From assembly GCA_030149365.1 (NCBI GenBank), contig JASBRP010000011.1:1-64000 (forward strand): a stretch of 64,000 bases of DNA. The letters run 5' to 3'. Positions within the stretch are counted from its first letter, which is position 1; every line of letters begins with the position of its first letter. The DNA comes from Solimonas sp. Its GTDB lineage: Bacteria > Pseudomonadota > Gammaproteobacteria > Nevskiales > Nevskiaceae. The translations under genes were made by a program, and so were the position numbers. Of the stretch, positions 47,125 to 57,465 are shown one piece after another. The notes under the pieces were generated by a model. The model had not been told where the DNA came from, searched no databases, and saw nothing but the letters and a program-made list of their open reading frames with translations.

Positions 47125-47688
47125 ATGAACACATCAAGGAAGATGGCCGCTGCAGCGACACTGATCGTGGCGTTGGGCGGCTGCACGGCCGCCGAACAGA
47201 TGGTTTCCGACCGCGCCGGCCCCGAGATCGCCTGGGGCTCCGCGGCGCCGGGTAGCGAAGTGGTGCAGCGCATCGTCGAGCTCGAGCCGCAGCTGCGCGG
47301 CGGCCCGGATTCGAACTTCAAGGTCATGGTGCGGGCCGCCGACGATACGGCCGTGGCGAGCCTGCGCGTGAGCGTACAGGGGACTTTCCGCTGCGCCACC
47401 GCGGCCGGCGACTGGATTGCCCCATTCGACGTCGTGCGCGAGATTCCCATCCCGGAAAGCGAGCGATCCCAGGATTCGCGCCTGGTGTTCGCCAGCACGC
47501 GCCTGCAATTGCTGGGCACCTCCTGCGGCCGTTTCCAGGTGCCCGTCGGCGGGCGCGAAGAAGAGCTTTATGCCGTGGGAGGCAGTTACAGCCTGCGCGC
47601 CGTGGCCACGGACACTGCCGGCAAGTCCAGCGAGTCCACCATGATCATCCATACCGATCCGGCGCCGCAGGCGCTGGCGGCGATCTGA
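47125..47688 (+). CDS. Hypothetical lipoprotein
   Basis: Signal and lipobox IVALGGCTAA; 187 aa. Confidence 0.7.
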   Translation: MNTSRKMAAAATLIVALGGCTAAEQMVSDRAGPEIAWGSAAPGSEVVQRIVELEPQLRGGPDSNFKVMVRAADDTAVASLRVSVQGTFRCATAAGDWIAPFDVVREIPIPESERSQDSRLVFASTRLQLLGTSCGRFQVPVGGREEELYAVGGSYSLRAVATDTAGKSSESTMIIHTDPAPQALAAI

Positions 47689-47708
47689 CCCTGCAAGCGG
47701 AGAGCGCC

Positions 47709-48086
47709 ATGCTGGCCGACGAAGCGACCGAGTTGTGCGAGGAACTGGATCGCATCCTTGACAGGGACCCCGGCAGTGGCGATGAAGCGCTGGAGCGCAT
47801 CCGCGAGATCGCGCATCGCTTCGAAAGCCCTTCGGCGATCTGGCTGCTGGTGGAAAAGGCGCGCAAGGCTGCCGCGATGATGGAGCCCTGGACGATCCCG
47901 GACGGCTGGAAGCTCTACGGCCCGACGCCCGAGCTGCTGCGCCGCTTTGCGCGCCACTATGTGCGCGAGCTATGGCTGGCGGCGCAGATCAGTTGCGGTC
48001 AATTTTCCAAGCCGCAAGCGCTGCCGCGACCGCGCCGCAGCGCGGCAATGCCCCAAATACGCATCAATCAGAGGAGCCCGGCATGA
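47709..48086 (+). CDS. Small helical protein, paralog 2
   Basis: EATELCEELDRILDRDPGSGDEALERIREIAHRFESP...MEPWTIPDGWKLYGPTPELLRR. Confidence 0.75.
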   Translation: MLADEATELCEELDRILDRDPGSGDEALERIREIAHRFESPSAIWLLVEKARKAAAMMEPWTIPDGWKLYGPTPELLRRFARHYVRELWLAAQISCGQFSKPQALPRPRRSAAMPQIRINQRSPA

Positions 48087-48258
48087 ACCTGCAGGAGAAA
48101 CCCGCGCGCGAAGGCCGCGGTGAAAGGGGTACGCGCCAGTGGCGCGAGGCAGGCTTCCGTTCCGCGTCCTACTACCGGCGAGACCGCCCCGGTCGCGAGG
48201 GCCAGCCGGCTATCTGCGAGCATCCCGCCGAGCCCGAAGAGGGAGCAGAAGCCTGTCC

Positions 48259-48474
48259 CTATTCGGCGCGCCAGAGCACCTGCCAGTAGGTGGCAGCCTC
48301 ACTGCCCGAAAATTCTCCGCCCAGCTCGCGTCGACGCAGGAACTGCATGGGTTGCAGCTGCGAGACATCGGTAGCGTGGGGGGCTTCGCGATAGCCCTGC
48401 GCCTGGAGTCGCTGCACGGTGGCCTCCAGCGCGGCCTCGTTGAGGCCGCTGCTGTATCCCGATTTCTGGCTCAT
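48259..48474 (-). CDS. Hypothetical 71-aa protein
   Basis: Small ORF MSQKSGYSSGLNEAALEATVQRLQAQGYREAPHATDVSQLQPMQFLRRRELGGEFSG. Confidence 0.4.
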   Translation of the reverse strand: MSQKSGYSSGLNEAALEATVQRLQAQGYREAPHATDVSQLQPMQFLRRRELGGEFSGSEAATYWQVLWRAE

Positions 48475-48681
48475 GTCGCTACTCCTATCTAGCGGCGAAG
48501 GGTCAGAGGGGCGGGTCCCAAAAAGGCCGGGAACCCCGTCGGCAGATGAATTGTAGTAATTGAAAAGCCAATTTCAATACCTGCTGTGCATTCGCGCACA
48601 GGCCGCCACCGCGGCATTTCACGGCTGCGGGGAGCAGCAGGAATCAGGGGATTCTCGGACGAGTACGAGCGCCCTTCAGCG

Positions 48682-49464
48682 CTAGGCCGCCACGGTCTTG
48701 GAGCGACGAGGCCGCCGCCGCGCCGCGAGCCTTGGCGGCCGGCCTGGAGCGGGCTGGCCGAGATGCTGGCCGAGGATGCGCATGACCTCGCCGTTGGCCA
48801 CCAGGCCAATATGGCTGCCCCGTACCTCGATGCGTGCTCCGCAATGTCCGCGGCGTGGCACGCAGAACTCCCAGGGCACGATGCCGTCGCCCTTGCTGAA
48901 GATGGACAGGCAGGGGACCTCGTAGGGCACCGGGAACTGCAGCTCGCCCCAGGACAGCTGCGGCATGTGCTTGCGGTTGAGCCAGAGGAAGGCGTTCCAC
49001 ACTGCCGTGGATTGCGGCGTGCCGTGCAGTGGCGAGCCCAGGGTGATGATTTCGCGGATCAGGTCGGGGCGGATGCAGGCCAGCTCGCGGGCGTAGAAGC
49101 CGCCCAGGCTCCAGCCGATGATCGTGACTGGTTGGCCACATCGCTCGCTGAGCTCATGCACACGATGCAGCAGGCGCGTGCGCACGCCCGGCTTGGGCCC
49201 CCAATTGACGCCCTGCTTCCAGGCAAAACTGCGGTAGCCCACCTTGCGCAGGAAGCGGCGCAATGCCCAGGTGGACAGATCGCTGCACAGGAAGCCGGGG
49301 ATGACGAGAATAGGGCGGCCATCGCCATGCGGGGCGTCTGCCACCAGGCGGCGCTCGGACACGGCCAGGTAACGGCTCAACTCGGCTACACAGCGGGCCT
49401 CGCCCAGCGTGGCCAGCAGGGTGGGGCGGGCAATTGCAGCAGCCAGGGCCTTCTTCATCTCCAT
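48682..49464 (-). CDS. Alpha/beta hydrolase (lipase-like)
   Basis: PILVIPGFLCSDLSTWALRRFL...ITIIGWSLGGFYAR-type nucleophile elbow (VTIIGWSLGGFYARELA), SKGDGIVPWE, GSHIGL. Confidence 0.87.
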   Translation of the reverse strand: MEMKKALAAAIARPTLLATLGEARCVAELSRYLAVSERRLVADAPHGDGRPILVIPGFLCSDLSTWALRRFLRKVGYRSFAWKQGVNWGPKPGVRTRLLHRVHELSERCGQPVTIIGWSLGGFYARELACIRPDLIREIITLGSPLHGTPQSTAVWNAFLWLNRKHMPQLSWGELQFPVPYEVPCLSIFSKGDGIVPWEFCVPRRGHCGARIEVRGSHIGLVANGEVMRILGQHLGQPAPGRPPRLAARRRPRRSKTVAA

Positions 49465-49720
49465 CTCCTTTCCTTACTGGATGGGGCAGGAGTCAGGCTA
49501 GGCGAAATGCAATGAATTCCAGGTGAACCGGATTTCGCCGGTCATCCTGCGCGAATCATTGCAAAAAACATTGAAAATATTGGGTTTGATCGTAGGAATA
49601 AAGAGGACTTCCCATCCGCCCGGCTCCTGCCGGAGCTGGGATCGCTGTAGGAAATCGCCCCTTGTCAGCATTGGCGGCCGGGAGGCATATTTTGGCCAGC
49701 ACCATCAGGGGAGCCTCTCC

Positions 49721-50023
49721 ATGGACGAGCAGGAAGCTGCATCCTTGTGCGATCGGTTGTACCGCATGGCCAAGGCCGAGCCCGGAGCGGGCGATGCCGC
49801 CATGGAGCGAGCTGTGGCGATCGCCCACCGCTTCGATGAGGCCTATCCCGATCATCGTCAATTGTCCGAGCGTCTGCGCCGCATGCAGGCGCTGATGCAG
49901 GATTGGGTCACGCCGGATGGGTGGAAAGCGCATGGCCACGGCCCGGCAGTGCTGCGCGGGGAATTGATCGAGCACATCGTCGCCATCACCGACGAGGTCT
50001 GTGCCCGTCCGGCACTGGCCTGA
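49721..50023 (+). CDS. Small helical protein, paralog 3
   Basis: MDEQEAASLCDRLYRMAKAEPGAGDAAMERAVAIAHRF...LSERLRRMQALMQDWVTPDGWKAHG. Confidence 0.75.
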   Translation: MDEQEAASLCDRLYRMAKAEPGAGDAAMERAVAIAHRFDEAYPDHRQLSERLRRMQALMQDWVTPDGWKAHGHGPAVLRGELIEHIVAITDEVCARPALA

Positions 50024-50047
50024 ACGGCCAGCGCCGGCGTTCCATGC

Positions 50048-51640
50048 TCAGTGCCGGTGTGGCCGAGCGTCGCCGCGCTCTTCCAGCGGCGGACGATCGC
50101 AGCGCGGGCCCTCCAGCACGTTGGCCAAGGCGCTCGCGGCAGGGCCGTTGATGACGTGGCCGTCGCATTTGTCGAACCGCGAGCCATGGCAGGGGCAGTC
50201 CCAGGTCCGCTCTGCGCGGTTCCATTCCACCACGCAGCCCAGATGGGTGCACAGCGCGGAGTGCTCATGCAGCAGGCCCTCGTCGTCGCGGTAGGCGGCG
50301 ATCTGGTGCAGGCCCCGGCGCAGGATCGCGCCCTGGCCCGGCTGCAGCTCCTCCGAGCCGCTCAATTCGCCGCTGGCGAAGAGATCGGCGTACTGCGCCG
50401 CCACGTTGAGATTCTCCCGTGCGAACTCGGCGGCGGCCCGTAACGGCACGCGCCCGGGATCATAGAGGCGCGTCCAGGGATTTTCGCGTCCCTGGATCAG
50501 GTCGGTGATCAGCAGGCCGGCGATGGTGCCGTGGGTGAGTCCGTTACCGGAGTCGCCCGTGGCCACGTAGACGTGCTCGTCGTGGGGGTTGCGTCCGATA
50601 TAGGCAAGACCATCCACGGGCTCCATCACCTGGCCGGACCAGGCGGCCACGAGTTCGGCGGCCATGGGGAAGCGCTCGCGCGTCCACTGCTCCAGGCGCT
50701 GGAACGGCGCCTCGCCTTGCCCGTCGGACTGGCCGGTCTTGTGGTCCTCGCCGCCGACGATCAGCAGGTCCCATTCCGGGTCTTCGCTGCGTGCCTTGCG
50801 CAGGTAATGGTAGGGATCGGGCGTATCCCAGGCCAGCAGGTCGGGCAGCCAGCCGGCAGGGATGCGCAGCGCGATCACGTAGCTGCGGTAGGCCGCCTGC
50901 TTGGTATGCGGCGTGAAGAGGTTGTTGACGGGGCTGTTGGTGGCCACCACCACGTCGGTCGCGGTCACGGTATGGCCGCCCGCGACGCTAATCCGCACCG
51001 GTTCGCCATCCTCGATACGCTCGACGAAACTCCGGGTGTGGATGCGACCACCTCGTTCGATCACGCAGGCGGCCAGACCCTGGAGATAGCGTAGTGCATG
51101 GAAGCGGGCCTGCCGCGGGAAGCGCAGCGCGGGGCCGAAGTCATAGGCATCCACCGGCAGGCGCGTCAGCAGTTCCACGTCGCTGAGGCCCGCGCGCTGC
51201 GCCGCTTCCATCTCGCGGAACAACTCGTGCTCGGACTCTCCGGGCGGCACGAACAGGTAGCCGTCGACGCGGCGGAAGTCGCAGTCGATGTTCTCGCTGC
51301 GGCAGATCTGCTCGACGCGGTCGATCGCATGGGCGTGGCTCTCCGCCGCCAGGCGCGCGCCGCCCTCGCCGTGATACTTCTCCAGGCGGTGGTAGCGGTC
51401 ATCCAGGCCTGTGGCGAGATGGCCGGTCGTGCGCGAGGTTTCCCCGCCGCCGATATCGCCGTCGTCCAGCACCACCACGGACTTGCCCTCGCAGGCCAGC
51501 AGGTAGGCCGTGGTCAGGCCCGTGATGCCCGCGCCGACGATGCAGACCTCGGCATGCAGGTCTTCCTGCAAGGGTTTTCCCTGGGGCGCTCGCGCGGTCC
51601 GCATCCACAGGGATTCGGTCGAGCCGGAATCGGTCTTCAT
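50048..51640 (-). CDS. FAD-dependent oxidoreductase with C-terminal Rieske [2Fe-2S] domain
   Basis: [45 protein letters not shown]; Rieske [24 protein letters not shown]. Confidence 0.92.
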   Translation of the reverse strand: MKTDSGSTESLWMRTARAPQGKPLQEDLHAEVCIVGAGITGLTTAYLLACEGKSVVVLDDGDIGGGETSRTTGHLATGLDDRYHRLEKYHGEGGARLAAESHAHAIDRVEQICRSENIDCDFRRVDGYLFVPPGESEHELFREMEAAQRAGLSDVELLTRLPVDAYDFGPALRFPRQARFHALRYLQGLAACVIERGGRIHTRSFVERIEDGEPVRISVAGGHTVTATDVVVATNSPVNNLFTPHTKQAAYRSYVIALRIPAGWLPDLLAWDTPDPYHYLRKARSEDPEWDLLIVGGEDHKTGQSDGQGEAPFQRLEQWTRERFPMAAELVAAWSGQVMEPVDGLAYIGRNPHDEHVYVATGDSGNGLTHGTIAGLLITDLIQGRENPWTRLYDPGRVPLRAAAEFARENLNVAAQYADLFASGELSGSEELQPGQGAILRRGLHQIAAYRDDEGLLHEHSALCTHLGCVVEWNRAERTWDCPCHGSRFDKCDGHVINGPAASALANVLEGPRCDRPPLEERGDARPHRH

Positions 51641-51663
51641 GACAGGTCTCCTGGGCCGGAACC

Positions 51664-52737
51664 TCAATGGAAGCGCGCCTGGCGCAGGTCCGCGTTGAGC
51701 CGCTGCGCGGCATACGCCTGCGCCTCGGCGGCCTTCCCGATCACCGCGGCGGCGCCGAAGAATTCATGGGCCACACCCTTGTAGACACGGCGATCCACCG
51801 GCACGCCAGCCTCGCGCAGGGCGTCTTCCAGCATGGCGCCGTCGTCCAGCAGGGGGTCGATCCCGGCATTGATGATCGTTACCGGCGGCAGGCCCTGCAG
51901 GCCGGCATGCACCAGGTCCAGGCGCCAGTCGCGGGTGTCGGCGGGCGAGCCTGTGTAGTGGCCGACGAACCACAGCATCATCGGCCGGTTCAGCGGCTTG
52001 GCGTCTGCATATTTCTCGTAGGAGTGCGTGTGGGTGTCCGGCTGCGTGACGGGATACACCGCCAGCACGTGCCGCGGCACCGGCAGGCCGGCCTTGGCGG
52101 CGGCCAGGGCCGTGGCCAGAGCCAGGTTGCCGCCAGCGCTCTCTCCCGCCAGCGCAATGCGACGCGGATCGCCGCCGAACGCGGCAGCATGGCTGGCGGC
52201 CCATTCGTACACGGCCCAGGCATCATCGTGCGCCGCGGGAAACTTGTGCTCCGGGGCCTGGCGGTAATCCGCGGAGATCACCACGGCGCGGGCCTGCTTG
52301 GCCAGGCCGCGGGCGCCGCCGTCGTAGACCTTGCGATCCGCGATCACGAAGCCGCCGCCATGGTAGTAGACGATCACCGGAAACGGCCCCTCGCCCTCGG
52401 GTATATAGACCGTGGCGGCAAGGCTGCCGGTGGCGCACTCGATCACGATATCCCGTGCGCTGACGCCCGGGACCAGCGCCTCCGGTGCCGTGTCGCGTCC
52501 CTTGCCTTCCAGGTACTTGATCATGGCGTCGGTGACGGTGGGCTCCTGGCGGGCCTCCGCCGGCGTGAGTTTCTCGATCGCCTGCGGCTTCATCGTCAGC
52601 AGGGTGTTGAGGACATGGCGCATGTCACTGTCGGCACGCACGGTCATCTTGGTCAGGCTCACGGCCTCGGCCACGGGCGAACGCTGCTTGTCTGCGGCCA
52701 TGTCTCGGGAGGATGCGGAAGAAATCTTGCTGGTCAT
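51664..52737 (-). CDS. HSL-family acetyl-esterase (alpha/beta hydrolase)
   Basis: [14 protein letters not shown], oxyanion [15 protein letters not shown] nucleophile, start [13 protein letters not shown]. Confidence 0.9.
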   Translation of the reverse strand: MTSKISSASSRDMAADKQRSPVAEAVSLTKMTVRADSDMRHVLNTLLTMKPQAIEKLTPAEARQEPTVTDAMIKYLEGKGRDTAPEALVPGVSARDIVIECATGSLAATVYIPEGEGPFPVIVYYHGGGFVIADRKVYDGGARGLAKQARAVVISADYRQAPEHKFPAAHDDAWAVYEWAASHAAAFGGDPRRIALAGESAGGNLALATALAAAKAGLPVPRHVLAVYPVTQPDTHTHSYEKYADAKPLNRPMMLWFVGHYTGSPADTRDWRLDLVHAGLQGLPPVTIINAGIDPLLDDGAMLEDALREAGVPVDRRVYKGVAHEFFGAAAVIGKAAEAQAYAAQRLNADLRQARFH

Positions 52738-53159
52738 GCCGGGCTCCTGGTCTGAAGAATTCGGAGTGTTGCGGCAAGCCGCATGCCCGCCAATCGAGGC
52801 ACATGTCGGTGCATGGGAGCGGGAATGCGCAATGCCGCAGTCTTCGGGGCATGCGTAACGCATGGGAGCAGCGTAGGGGCGCAGTGACGACGCAGGAGTG
52901 GGATTTGCATTACTCCCAATAAAATCGGCCACCTGCGTGCTGAATTTAAAGCGCGTGCCGCCTCGTTGGTGGCTGGCACGGGTCTGGCGATGTGCAGCGC
53001 AGGCCAGACCGGTGCGGGAGCTTGCAATGGAGTCGATGATTCGCGGCGTGATGACACTGACGCTGGCCGTGTTGCCGGCGCTGTTTGCCAGTTGCGGTCG
53101 GGTGCATGCGGCGGCCGTGACGGCGCAACAAGCCGAAGACGCCATCGTGGAGGGCGCTC

Positions 53160-53642
53160 ATGGCGCGGCACTTGAAGCGCATTGATCTATTCGACCGCTT
53201 CGCCGATGGCGCCAACCGCGTCTTCGGCGGATCGGTGGCCTTCGTGGCGGCGGCGGGCGCCGTGCTGCTGTGGGCCGCGATGGGGCCGGTCTTCGGCTTT
53301 GGCGAGAAGTGGCAGCTGACGATCAACACCGGCACCACCATCGTGACCTTCCTGATGGTGTTCCTGATCCAGCATTCCCAGAACAAGCAGACCGAGGCCA
53401 TGCACCTGAAGCTCAACGAGCTGCTGGCTTCGCATCACGAGGCCAGCAATCACCTGATCAGCGTCGAAGACCTGAGCGAGGAGGAACTGCAGACGCTGCA
53501 CCGCTTCTACCAGCGGCTGGGCAAGCTGGCTGAGCAAGGCGGCCCCCTCAAGCAAACCCACTCCCTGGACGAGGCCGGCGAAAAGGCCCGCGCGAAAGCG
53601 CGCTCGTCTCCAGGACATCAGCACCAGGGCGCTCGCCACTGA
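53160..53642 (+). CDS. Low-affinity iron permease family protein
   Basis: FDRFADGANRVFGGSVAFVAAAGAVLLWAAMGPVFGFGEKWQLTINTGTTIVTFLMVFLIQHSQNKQTEAMHLKLNEL. Confidence 0.88.
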   Translation: MARHLKRIDLFDRFADGANRVFGGSVAFVAAAGAVLLWAAMGPVFGFGEKWQLTINTGTTIVTFLMVFLIQHSQNKQTEAMHLKLNELLASHHEASNHLISVEDLSEEELQTLHRFYQRLGKLAEQGGPLKQTHSLDEAGEKARAKARSSPGHQHQGARH

Positions 53643-53702
53643 AGTGGCGCGGCGACCCGGCACCCCAACGGACCCTGTCCGCGTTCACACCCAGGAGAAA
53701 TC

Positions 53703-54224
53703 ATGAAAAGGACTTCACGTCACGCGATGCTCACCGCAGCCCTGCTGCTCCCCTTTGCCGCCACCGCGGAAAACAAGCTGACCAAGGTGCCGGACCAGGA
53801 ATTCTTCGACAAGGCGGCAGTCGCCGGCCTGTTCGAAGTACAGTCCAGTGAAATCGCCGTGAAGCGCGCGACGGACCCGGAAATCAAGAAGTTCGCGCAG
53901 ACGATGGTCACCGACCATAGCGCCGCCAACGCCAAGCTCAAGGCGCTGGCCCTGGCCGAGGGCGCGATGCTGCCGGCGGAGCTGGACAAGGATCACCGCA
54001 AGGAACTGGAGAAGCTGAAGGCCGCCAAGTCCGGCAAGGACTTCGACGAGGCCTACGCCGATGCGATGGAAGATGGCCACGACAAGGCGGTGAAGCTGTT
54101 CGCCAAGGCGGCCGACGGCGCCAAGGACCCGGATGTGCGCAAGTTCGCCGCGGAGACGCTGCCGACGCTGCGCGCGCACAGCGAGCATGCCGAGAAGCTG
54201 GATGCCAAGGACAAGGCGCCGTAA
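53703..54224 (+). CDS. DUF4142 domain protein (ferritin-like-fold stress protein)
   Basis: Signal peptide; FFDKAAVAGLFEVQSSEIAVKRATDPEIKKFAQTMVTDHSAANAKLKALA. Confidence 0.88.
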   Translation: MKRTSRHAMLTAALLLPFAATAENKLTKVPDQEFFDKAAVAGLFEVQSSEIAVKRATDPEIKKFAQTMVTDHSAANAKLKALALAEGAMLPAELDKDHRKELEKLKAAKSGKDFDEAYADAMEDGHDKAVKLFAKAADGAKDPDVRKFAAETLPTLRAHSEHAEKLDAKDKAP

Positions 54225-54244
54225 GCCGGCACTGTCGCGGCAAT

Positions 54245-54279
54245 AAAAAAGAGGGTGCCGGAAGGCACCCTCTTTTTTT
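54245..54279. terminator. Bidirectional intrinsic terminator between convergent genes
   Basis: aaaaaa-GAGGGTGCC-ggaa-GGCACCCTC-ttttttt. Confidence 0.92.
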
Positions 54280-54283
54280 GGGC

Positions 54284-54688
54284 TTAGTGCCAGTACGGCG
54301 GAGTGTCGTAGTACTCGTAGATGGTGCTGGCCCAGCGCGGGTCTGCCATCGACGGCCAGTGATCCTTGTCGAAGCCGGGTGCGTTCTTCAGCTTCTCCTT
54401 GTCCACGTTGAGCACGAAGCAATGGTTGTCCGCGTCCAGGATCAGCGCCGCCCAGGGAATCGCGAAGAGCTTGTCGCCGATGCCGGCCAGGCCACCCACG
54501 GACAGCACGGCATAGGCCACGCGTCCGCTGGGCACGTCGATCATGATGTCGCGGATCTTGCCCAGGGTCTCGCCGGCGGCGTTGACCACGCGATCGCCTT
54601 CCAGCGTATCGGCGGCCATCACTTCCGGGCCGGGGCCCTTGCCGGGCCGTCCGCCGACAACGGGGGTAGTGGTATTGAGGTTTGCCAT
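54284..54688 (-). CDS. PRC-barrel domain protein
   Basis: MAADTLEGDRVVNAAGETLGKIRDIMIDVPSGRVAYAVLSVGGLAGIGDKLFAIPW. Confidence 0.9.
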   Translation of the reverse strand: MANLNTTTPVVGGRPGKGPGPEVMAADTLEGDRVVNAAGETLGKIRDIMIDVPSGRVAYAVLSVGGLAGIGDKLFAIPWAALILDADNHCFVLNVDKEKLKNAPGFDKDHWPSMADPRWASTIYEYYDTPPYWH

Positions 54689-54723
54689 TGGAGTCTTCTC
54701 CTGCGTAGTGAAGCCCGATCGGG

Positions 54724-55620
54724 CTAGTGGCGGGCGCTGGGGCCCTTGCGGTTGCTGCGCTCGTGATCGCCGGACTCGGTGGCGCCCGGGTTCTGCTGGG
54801 TATCGCCGCGGCTGACACGGATACGGTTCTCCACGTCCGACACGCCGATGCATCGCTCGCAGATGTCCTCGATGCGATGCTTCATGTGCCGTTCGGGCAC
54901 GCTGCCCTCCAGCGTGACGGTGCCGCCCTTGACCTCGACGCTGACGTCGCCGACGTCCACGTCATGCGAGCGGTAGAGGTGTTCGCAGACGTCATCGCGG
55001 ATGCGTTCGTCGGAGCGGGTGTAGCCCTTGGGGGTCTTGCGCGGCGAGAAGTCCTGGCCTGGACTGCCGGAGGGCTGATCGCGCCAGCCGCTGTAGGGTG
55101 TGATCTCCTCGGTCCAGTTGTGCTGGGGCTGCCCGCGCCAGGCGTCGCGCTGGCCGCTCCAGCCCCCGGGGTTCTGCACGCGGCCACCGAAATCCTGCGA
55201 GTAGCCCTGCTGCAGATCGCGCGGGCCGTCACGCAGGTACTGGCCGCTACCGAATTGCGCGCTGCTCCAGTCCTGCCTGCCGCGTCCGCCTGGGTCGCGC
55301 GGCCAGGACTGGCCGCTGCGGCTGAATTCGAAGCTGCGCTGCTGCTGCTCGTAGGGGTCGTAGGCAAAGCGGCCTTCCGGCGCGTAACCGCCGCGGGCGC
55401 GATTCATCTCGCGGCCGTAGCTGGTGGCCTCCGGGTAGCCATAGCGGTCCTCGTCCCAGGCTCGGTTTTCCTGTGAGCCGCCTTGGTGGTCCCCGGCGCT
55501 GAAATGGTCTTCGCGCGCGTAACGGCTGCGCCATTGATTCTCGTCACCGTAAGGCTGCCCCGTATCGCGCGGGCGATGGCCCTGCTGGTGTCGTGGGTGA
55601 AATGTCTGGTTTCTGGCCAT
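54724..55620 (-). CDS. BON-domain protein with long low-complexity N-terminus
   Basis: BON domain RSDERIRDDVCEHLYRSHDVDVGDVSVEVKGGTVTLEGSVPERHMKHRIEDICERCIGVSDVENRIRV; N-terminal ~190 aa Gly/Arg/Gln/Tyr-rich. Confidence 0.85.
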   Translation of the reverse strand: MARNQTFHPRHQQGHRPRDTGQPYGDENQWRSRYAREDHFSAGDHQGGSQENRAWDEDRYGYPEATSYGREMNRARGGYAPEGRFAYDPYEQQQRSFEFSRSGQSWPRDPGGRGRQDWSSAQFGSGQYLRDGPRDLQQGYSQDFGGRVQNPGGWSGQRDAWRGQPQHNWTEEITPYSGWRDQPSGSPGQDFSPRKTPKGYTRSDERIRDDVCEHLYRSHDVDVGDVSVEVKGGTVTLEGSVPERHMKHRIEDICERCIGVSDVENRIRVSRGDTQQNPGATESGDHERSNRKGPSARH

Positions 55621-55895
55621 TGTGGTCCTCGATGTCATTCGGGAGTGATGACAGCCCCAGCCGCAGGTCGCGGGGGGCCGCCGCCGCAAACAGGGAGCAA
55701 GCGGGGTGCCCGCGAGTGGCGGCTCACTGTCGGAGTGCAGCAGGCATGCAAATGAGTGGGCTCCGGGGCGAAGCCCTTGCAGCTTGCTCGCGAGATCGCG
55801 CCAGCATTGCGCGTGCCCGGTGTGCGGGAGGCGATCATGGCGCTGGCACATGCATTGCGACGCAGGTGAACCTGCAATGCACAAGGATCTGCGTG

Positions 55896-57230
55896 ATGAG
55901 CGCAAGCATGAATCTGGCGCTGCGTCAGAACCTGACCCTGTCGCCGCGCCTGCAGCAAGCCATGTCGCTACTGCAATTGTCCTCGCTGGAATTCGAGCAG
56001 GCGCTGCGCGAGGCCGCGGCGAGCAATCCCTTCCTCGAGGAAGAGCCTGCAGCGCCTGCGCCCCCGACGGAGAGCTATGCATTCGAACGGCCTCCGTCAC
56101 CTTCTGCGTTCTCTGCCTCGCAGGATGCACTGGAGCGCGTACCGGAGGCCCCTGACCTGCGCGAGCAGTTGCGGCGCCAGCTTTGCGGCAGCCGTTGCTC
56201 GGAGCGTGAACACTTGGCGGCGGAACTGGTGATCGACACGCTGGACGACGATGGCTACCTGCGCGAGGAGGTGCCGGCGGCTGCGGTGGAGCCCGGATTG
56301 ACGCGGGAGGACATCGGCCAGGCGATTGAACTGGTTCGCAGCTTTGAACCCGCCGGAGTGGCCGCGGGCTCGCTGGTGGATTGCCTGCTGTTGCAGCTGG
56401 ACGCCGATCCGCAGCCCACCGCGGCGCATGCGCTGGCGCGGCGCATCCTGCAGCAGCAGCTCGACCTGCTCTCGCGCCGCGACTTCCGGGCCCTGCAGCA
56501 ACGCCTGGATTGCAGCGAGGCCTCCTTGCACGAGGCCCTGCGCCTGATCCGGCATCTGGATCCCAGCCCGGCCCGCAGCGGCCAGCCCAGTGCCGGGGAC
56601 TATGTCACGCCCGACGTCCTGGTGCGCGAGCGCGAGGGGGGCTTCGAGGTGGTGCCCAATCCGGCCCTGCGTGCCCGTGCCAGCCTCAACCAGGGCTATG
56701 TGCAGATGTTCCGGCAGGGCCGGCGGCGCGGCGAGTATCCGGGGATGGCCGGGCAATTGCGCGAGGCGCGCTGGCTGCTGCGCAACCTGCAGCAGCGGCA
56801 GGACACCATCCTGCGCGTGGCCCGCTGCATCGTCGCGCACCAGCAGGAATTCTTTTCCCGTGGCGAGATTGGCCTGCAGCCCTTGCTGGCCCGGGATGTC
56901 GCGCGTGAACTGGAGTGCCACGAATCCACCGTCTCGCGGGCCTGCAGCCACAAGTACATGGCCACTCCGCAGGGCTGTTTCGAGTTCAGCCATTTCTTCA
57001 CGCGCGAGCTGTCCGGCCCGGGAGTCAGCCGCAGCGCCGGGGCCGTGCGCGAGATGATCCGGGAGCTGGTCCAGCAGGAGCCCGCCGACGCGCCTCTGTC
57101 GGACGTGGAACTCGCCGCACGGCTGCAGGGCCTGGGCGTACCCATCGCCAGGCGCACGGTCACCAAGTATCGCCAGATGCTGAAGCTGCCGCCGGTGGAG
57201 TTCAGGCGCAGCGCGCAGCCCGCTCCCTGA
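55896..57230 (+). CDS. rpoN: RNA polymerase sigma-54 factor
   Basis: MNLALRQNLTLSPRLQQAMSLLQLSSLEFEQAL (region I), HTH ECHESTVSRACSHKYMATPQGCFEFSHFFT, RpoN box ARRTVTKYR. Confidence 0.93.
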   Translation: MSASMNLALRQNLTLSPRLQQAMSLLQLSSLEFEQALREAAASNPFLEEEPAAPAPPTESYAFERPPSPSAFSASQDALERVPEAPDLREQLRRQLCGSRCSEREHLAAELVIDTLDDDGYLREEVPAAAVEPGLTREDIGQAIELVRSFEPAGVAAGSLVDCLLLQLDADPQPTAAHALARRILQQQLDLLSRRDFRALQQRLDCSEASLHEALRLIRHLDPSPARSGQPSAGDYVTPDVLVREREGGFEVVPNPALRARASLNQGYVQMFRQGRRRGEYPGMAGQLREARWLLRNLQQRQDTILRVARCIVAHQQEFFSRGEIGLQPLLARDVARELECHESTVSRACSHKYMATPQGCFEFSHFFTRELSGPGVSRSAGAVREMIRELVQQEPADAPLSDVELAARLQGLGVPIARRTVTKYRQMLKLPPVEFRRSAQPAP

Positions 57231-57235
57231 GGCGC

Positions 57236-57415
57236 TCAATCCCTGGGCATGGGCGGCTTGGGCCCGGGGCGGGAAGGCATCACCGCCGAGGCCAGCCGCA
57301 CGATACCGTGCAGGGAGGCGACGGCAATGAATAGCAGGCACATGCTGATGAAGCGGGGGCTATCTGGCGTTTCATCGGCGGTGGGTTCATGCGGGGAAGC
57401 TTGGACGGTCGACAT
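57236..57415 (-). CDS. Small hypothetical membrane protein (59 aa)
   Basis: MSTVQASPHEPTADETPDSPRFISMCLLFIAVASLHGIVRLASAVMPSRP..., one TM. Confidence 0.45.
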   Translation of the reverse strand: MSTVQASPHEPTADETPDSPRFISMCLLFIAVASLHGIVRLASAVMPSRPGPKPPMPRD

Positions 57416-57465
57416 GGCGGTTCCTTTTGGTAGACATGCAAGCCGGCAAGCGACATGCCCGGTTC

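Noticed and set aside
53026-53184. ~52-aa lipoprotein-like ORF MESMIRGVMTLTLAVLPALFASCGRVHAAAV...
   Set aside because: Lipobox-like sequence is suggestive, but the ORF is tiny, overlaps the iron permease start, and coding potential cannot be established from sequence alone.
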